Assembly (NCBI GenBank): GCA_026984355.1
Contig: JALSSG010000185.1
Coordinates: 1 to 9,192, forward strand
From: Hydrogenothermaceae bacterium
GTDB taxonomy: Bacteria > Aquificota > Aquificia > Aquificales > Hydrogenothermaceae
Direction: 5' to 3'
DNA length: 9,192 nt
The notes below the pieces were generated by a model that was given only the letters and a program-made list of their open reading frames with translations, was not told the origin of the DNA and searched no databases. Below are positions 6,494 to 9,192 of this stretch, in pieces; position 1 is the first letter of the stretch; every line of letters starts with the position of its first letter. A program made the translations under genes and the position numbers.

Positions 6494-8101
6494 TTGAGAA
6501 AGTTTGTTTTTATAACTGGTGGAGTTTTGTCATCTCTTGGTAAAGGAGTAACATCTGCCAGTATAGGCTCTATATTGGAATCAATGGGCTATAAGATAAC
6601 ATTTTTAAAATTAGACCCTTATCTTAATATAGATCCAGGCACAATGAACCCATATCAACATGGAGAAGTTTATGTTACAGAAGATGGTGCAGAAACAGAT
6701 TTAGACCTTGGTCATTATGAAAGATTTACAAATGTTATATTAACAAAGTATAACAATACAACATCAGGAAAGCTATATCACTCACTTTTAGAAAAAGAAA
6801 GAAGAGGACAATTTTTAGGTGCTACTGTACAGGTTATTCCACATTTTACTAATGAGATAATAAAAAGTATAGAAAAGGCTGCAAAAGGTTCAGATATAGC
6901 ACTTGTAGAGATAGGTGGAACTGTTGGAGATATAGAAAGTCTTCCATTTCTGGAAGCCATAAGGCAAATGGGATTAGAACTTGGTAAAAATAATGCCGTT
7001 TTTATTCATTTAACATATGTTCCTTATATAAAAGCAGCAGGAGAATTAAAAACAAAACCAAGTCAACACTCTGTAAAAGAATTAAGGGCAATAGGTATAC
7101 AACCTAATATACTAATATGTAGGGCAGACAGACCATTACCAAAGCCTATAAAAAGAAAGTTAGCATTATTTACAAATGTTGATGAAGAAGCTGTTCTATC
7201 AGCTCCAGACTTAAATTTAATATATGAACTTCCTCTTTACCTAAAGAAAGAAAAGTTAGATATTGTACTATCAAAGCTACTGAACCTTGAGTATAAAGAA
7301 CCTGACTTATCAAAATGGGAAAAAATAGTAAATGTTTTATCTAAATTAAAAAAAGAGGTAAACATAGCTATAGTTGGAAAATATGTAGAGCTAAAAGATG
7401 CATACAAAAGTATATATGAAGCGTTAATTCATGCCCAAATACCTAATAAGATAAAAGTAAATATAAAATGGATAGAAGCAGACAAAATCAATGAAGATAA
7501 TATAGATGAATTATTAACGGATATAAACGGTATATTAGTACCTGGTGGATTTGGAGAAAGAGGGGTTGAAGGGAAAATATTAACAGTTAAATATGCAAGA
7601 GAAAATAAAATTCCATACTTTGGTATATGTTTAGGAATGCAGGTTGCAGTTATTGAATTTGCAAGGAATGTAGCAGGTTTAAAAGAGGCTAATTCAACAG
7701 AGTTTGACCCAGAAACACCGTATCCTGTAATTGACCTTATGCCTGACCAGAAAGGTATTGATAAAAAAGGTGGAACTATGAGACTTGGTGCATATAAATG
7801 TACTTTAAAACCTGGTACGAAAGCCTACAGTATATACAAACAAGAAGAGATATATGAAAGGCATAGACACAGATATGAATTTAACCCTGAATTTAGACCA
7901 ATTCTTGAAGATAAAGGACTAATAGTATCAGGAGAATATAAAGCAAAAAAATTAGCTGAAATAATAGAACTTCCAGAGGAAATCCATCCATGGTTTATAG
8001 CATGCCAGTTCCATCCAGAATTTAAATCAAAACCATTTAATCCACATCCATTATTCGTATCATTTGTAGATGCTTCTTACAAGCACAAAGAAAAAAACTA
8101 G
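6494..8101 (+). CDS. pyrG: CTP synthase (glutamine-hydrolysing), TTG start
   Basis: This 535-residue cytoplasmic enzyme makes CTP from UTP, ATP and glutamine, the last step of de novo pyrimidine nucleotide synthesis. The synthase domain (about 1-270) starts RKFVFITGGVLSSLGKGVTS, with the P-loop SLGKG at 14-18. DGAETDLDLGHYERF (64-78) has the Mg-binding Asp71, and LVEIGGTVGDIES (137-149) has Glu139. The class I glutamine amidotransferase domain (about 285-530) shows VPGGFGERG (349-357), GICLGMQ (377-383) with the nucleophile Cys379, and CQFHPEF (504-510) with His507 and Glu509. Domain order and length are normal. The TTG start is fixed by the conserved N-terminus and by AGAGG 7 nt upstream; no ATG or GTG would fit. 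The gene is convergent with the downstream glycosyltransferase gene, and its stop is 3 bp from the first DnaA box of the putative origin. No ordinary terminator hairpin follows it. Confidence 0.98.
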   Translation: MRKFVFITGGVLSSLGKGVTSASIGSILESMGYKITFLKLDPYLNIDPGTMNPYQHGEVYVTEDGAETDLDLGHYERFTNVILTKYNNTTSGKLYHSLLEKERRGQFLGATVQVIPHFTNEIIKSIEKAAKGSDIALVEIGGTVGDIESLPFLEAIRQMGLELGKNNAVFIHLTYVPYIKAAGELKTKPSQHSVKELRAIGIQPNILICRADRPLPKPIKRKLALFTNVDEEAVLSAPDLNLIYELPLYLKKEKLDIVLSKLLNLEYKEPDLSKWEKIVNVLSKLKKEVNIAIVGKYVELKDAYKSIYEALIHAQIPNKIKVNIKWIEADKINEDNIDELLTDINGILVPGGFGERGVEGKILTVKYARENKIPYFGICLGMQVAVIEFARNVAGLKEANSTEFDPETPYPVIDLMPDQKGIDKKGGTMRLGAYKCTLKPGTKAYSIYKQEEIYERHRHRYEFNPEFRPILEDKGLIVSGEYKAKKLAEIIELPEEIHPWFIACQFHPEFKSKPFNPHPLFVSFVDASYKHKEKN

Positions 8102-8103
8102 CA

Positions 8104-8152
8104 GTTATCCACAAAGTTATCCACAGGGGTAAGTAGTTGATTTTATTAAAAA
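8104..8152 (+). repeat. Origin repeat module, copy 1
   Basis: This is the first of three related ~49-bp modules. Each has two DnaA boxes 12 bp apart (here 8105-8113 and 8117-8125, separated by AAG), then a G-rich GGG(A/G)TAAGT segment, then AGTTGATTTTATTAAAAA. It differs from copy 2 by one base over the module (GGGGTAAG here, GGGATAAG in copy 2). Confidence 0.9.
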
Positions 8153-8157
8153 ACTGA

Positions 8158-8199
8158 AAAGTTATCCACAATTGTAAAAAAAAACCTGTGGATAACTTT
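8158..8199. repeat. Inverted pair of DnaA boxes (13-bp perfect arms)
   Basis: AAAGTTATCCACA (8158-8170) is the exact reverse complement of TGTGGATAACTTT (8187-8199), with 16 A/T-rich bases between. Each arm holds a perfect DnaA box. The pairing could bring two DnaA molecules face to face, or form a hairpin in pyrG read-through transcripts; which of these matters is unknown. Confidence 0.85.
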
Positions 8200-8218
8200 A
8201 AGAAAAATGTGGATATTA

Positions 8219-8243
8219 TGTGGATAACTAACGGTTATCCACA
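8219..8243. repeat. Inverted pair of DnaA boxes with a 5-bp centre
   Basis: TGTGGATAAC (8219-8228) and GTTATCCACA (8234-8243) are perfect reverse complements separated by TAACG. Two perfect DnaA boxes therefore point away from a short centre. A near-consensus minus-strand box (8208-8216) lies just upstream, so four box-like sites occur within 8208-8255. Confidence 0.85.
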
Positions 8244-8282
8244 AAGTTATCCACAGGGATAAGTAGTTGATTTTATTAAAAA
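8234..8282 (+). repeat. Origin repeat module, copy 2
   Basis: This near-identical copy of the module at 8104-8152 lies 130 bp downstream. Its boxes are at 8235-8243 and 8247-8255. The second box overlaps a short palindrome, TTATCC-ACAG-GGATAA (8247-8262), so its right side reads as a degenerate box on the other strand. Confidence 0.9.
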
Positions 8283-8339
8283 GTTAATAATAACTAACTA
8301 CGTAAGTATTCTAAATAAAGGATTTTTTTTAAATTTAAG

Positions 8340-8398
8340 TTATCCACAGGTTATCCACAAAGTTATCCACAGGGATAAGTGATTGATTTACCTATAAA
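8340..8398 (+). repeat. Origin repeat module, copy 3, with a third box in front
   Basis: Boxes at 8340-8348, 8351-8359 and 8363-8371 form a direct head-to-tail triplet with 11- and 12-bp periods, close to one helical turn, so all three lie on nearly the same DNA face. The module proper begins at 8350. Its first part matches copies 1 and 2, including the palindrome TTATCC-ACAG-GGATAA at 8363-8378. The A/T tail has diverged (GTGATTGATTTACCTATAAA). Confidence 0.88.
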
Positions 8399-8416
8399 AA
8401 TCCTATTTTTTCTTAG

Positions 8417-8488
8417 TTATCCACAGGCTATTATTATTATTTATTTTATTTATTAATAAAAATTAAAATTAAAAAAAAGAAAAAACCG
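8417..8488 (+). other. Putative DnaA-trio and DNA unwinding element of oriC
   Basis: A perfect DnaA box (8417-8425) is followed by GG (8426-8427) and then CTA TTA TTA TTA TTT (8428-8442), whose complementary strand reads 3'-GAT AAT AAT AAT AAA-5'. That is the published DnaA-trio consensus, 3'-(G/A)A(T/A)-5', placed next to a box through a short G/C spacer, as in the basal unwinding system of bacterial origins. From 8429 to about 8468 only A and T occur, and only two isolated G/C interruptions follow up to 8488. This is the lowest-stability stretch I see in the interval. It ends at the stop codon of the convergent glycosyltransferase gene, and an oppositely oriented box at 8519-8527 closes the far side. 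Confidence 0.72.
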
Positions 8489-8489
8489 A

Positions 8490-9192
8490 TTAAAAAGACT
8501 TAAACTTTTCTTGTTTAATGTGGATAAGGTTATAGAAAATATATATGTAGTGTTTTCTAACGACTTTCCCTCTGTAATAAACAGGAAAAACCTCCTTAGA
8601 TACCATCTTTTCAAAACCTTCTAAAACTCTATTGTCCGCTGGTTTGTCAGAAACATATATTCCGTAATATCCTTTTTTCTCAAATTTTTCTATTCCTTCC
8701 CACAGGTCAAACTGGTTCATTCTTCTTCCTAAATTTATACAGTATGTTTGAGGATTACCTTTAACATAAAAGGCAAGCTCCGAAGCTATATGATATGAAT
8801 TACTGAAAATAAAATATTTATTTAGATTTTTTTGTTTTATTAAATTAGAAACTCTACTTCCAAGTTCTTCCCATCCTACAAGCCTTTTTGTCATATCCTT
8901 TTCTGGTGGATATAACTTTGTTAATCTTAGTTTATCTACGATAGGAGAGTAAAAGAACACTAAAATAAAGCATAAGGAAAAAACAAAAGCTATATAAAAA
9001 CTTTTAAACCATCTTTTTTTATATATATAGTAAGATGTAAGGATAAAAAAGGTTGCATACGCAAATGCAGGCCAGTTAGCTTCTACTCTCTTTTTTATGG
9101 ATATATAAAAGAATATCAAAAAAACAAAAACAGCAGGAAACCACAAATAAAATATATCTTTATTTTTTATATCTTTTATTCCTTTATAAACA
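8490..9192 (-). CDS. ArnT/PMT-type membrane glycosyltransferase, C-terminal part (runs off right edge)
   Basis: The frame is open to the right edge and gives 233 C-terminal residues. These enzymes (GT39/GT83 type) use polyprenyl-phosphate sugars to glycosylate lipid A, other lipids or proteins on the outer face of the cytoplasmic membrane. Visible are a membrane helix ending in SIKKRVEANWPAFAY, a hallmark of this superfamily near the last membrane segments, two more hydrophobic helices, and a C-terminal periplasmic domain. That domain contains GWEELGSRVSNLIKQ, SNSYHIASELAFYVKG and INLGRRMNQFDLWEG, all typical of bacterial PMT_2-like proteins. The catalytic N-terminal loop is outside the window, so donor and acceptor cannot be judged. 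The TTG at 9146 is not the start, since codons continue upstream of it. The last residues are encoded by DNA holding a perfect DnaA box (8519-8527), so the gene's 3' end overlaps the putative origin. Confidence 0.82.
   Translation of the reverse strand, partial: VYKGIKDIKNKDIFYLWFPAVFVFLIFFYISIKKRVEANWPAFAYATFFILTSYYIYKKRWFKSFYIAFVFSLCFILVFFYSPIVDKLRLTKLYPPEKDMTKRLVGWEELGSRVSNLIKQKNLNKYFIFSNSYHIASELAFYVKGNPQTYCINLGRRMNQFDLWEGIEKFEKKGYYGIYVSDKPADNRVLEGFEKMVSKEVFPVYYRGKVVRKHYIYIFYNLIHIKQEKFKSF

Larger units (their letters stand above)
8102..8527. other. Putative chromosomal replication origin (oriC)
   Basis: This block holds 12 perfect TTATCCACA DnaA boxes and one single-mismatch copy, together with a long A/T tract, almost all within the 388-bp gap between convergent genes. 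Perfect boxes on the plus strand start at 8105, 8117, 8162, 8235, 8247, 8340, 8351, 8363 and 8417. Boxes on the minus strand lie at 8187-8195, 8219-8227 and 8519-8527; the last is inside the glycosyltransferase gene. The near copy (ATATCCACA, minus) is at 8208-8216. I saw no further perfect copy elsewhere in the window. TTATCCACA is the established high-affinity site of DnaA, and dense clusters next to an A/T-rich unwinding region define bacterial origins. No rep, par or other plasmid gene is present, and the neighbours are chromosomal core genes. Function is inferred. A DnaA-titration or regulatory cluster is the main alternative. Confidence 0.82.

Noticed and set aside
8104..8425. CRISPR array
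   Set aside because: The repeated units differ in spacing (130 and 116 bp), the conserved core is the DnaA box itself, boxes occur on both strands, and no cas gene is present.
8102..8489. Plasmid iteron origin or an integrated plasmid
   Set aside because: No rep, par or mobility gene lies nearby; both flanks are chromosomal genes with the same base composition as the rest; and the repeat is the exact chromosomal DnaA box.
9120..9146. TTG at 9146 as the start of the right-hand gene
   Set aside because: The same frame continues without a stop to the window edge, and the protein shows only the C-terminal part of a long membrane glycosyltransferase.

Overview
This 9.2-kb window comes from the chromosome of an AT-rich, Gram-negative bacterium. 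By eye it is roughly one third G+C. The outer-membrane genes (a Kdo transferase and a FadL-type barrel) point to a lipopolysaccharide-bearing envelope. The Lys/Glu/Ile-rich proteins, strong AGGAGG ribosome-binding sites and TTG starts fit a low-GC thermophile such as the Hydrogenothermaceae (Aquificota). That placement is an inference from style and gene set. A low-GC Campylobacterota-like genome is not excluded.

Layout from left to right. (1) 1-451, minus: the N-terminal third of WaaA/KdtA (Kdo transferase), running off the left edge. (2) 526-2403, minus: a two-gene operon encoding a FadL-type outer-membrane barrel and a small exported protein resembling an SCP2 lipid carrier. It has a sigma70-like promoter at 2458-2485 and a strong intrinsic terminator at 492-519. 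(3) 2565-3794, plus: a CgeB-like glycosyltransferase, tail-to-tail with the next operon and overlapping it by 4 bp. (4) 6411-3791, minus: a tightly packed operon of a small membrane protein, argS and a SPOR-domain protein. (5) 6494-8101, plus: pyrG (CTP synthase) with a TTG start. (6) 8102-8489: a 388-bp gene-free interval. (7) 8490-9192, minus: the C-terminal part of an ArnT/PMT-type membrane glycosyltransferase, running off the right edge.

The most interesting part is the interval between the convergent pyrG and glycosyltransferase genes. It carries 11 perfect copies of the consensus DnaA box TTATCCACA plus one near copy, and a twelfth perfect copy lies just inside the neighbouring gene. 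Three copies of a ~49-bp module carry paired boxes 12 bp apart. The last box is followed by GG and then CTA-TTA-TTA-TTA-TTT, the arrangement of a bacterial DnaA-trio, and by about 50 bp of nearly pure A/T. Together these look like a complete chromosomal replication origin (oriC). No dnaA, dnaN, rpmH or gidA gene is visible in the window, so a search based on gene neighbourhood could miss it.

The remaining genes are core housekeeping (argS, pyrG) and envelope genes. The FadL-like and SCP2-like pair looks like a small system for moving hydrophobic compounds across the outer membrane and periplasm.
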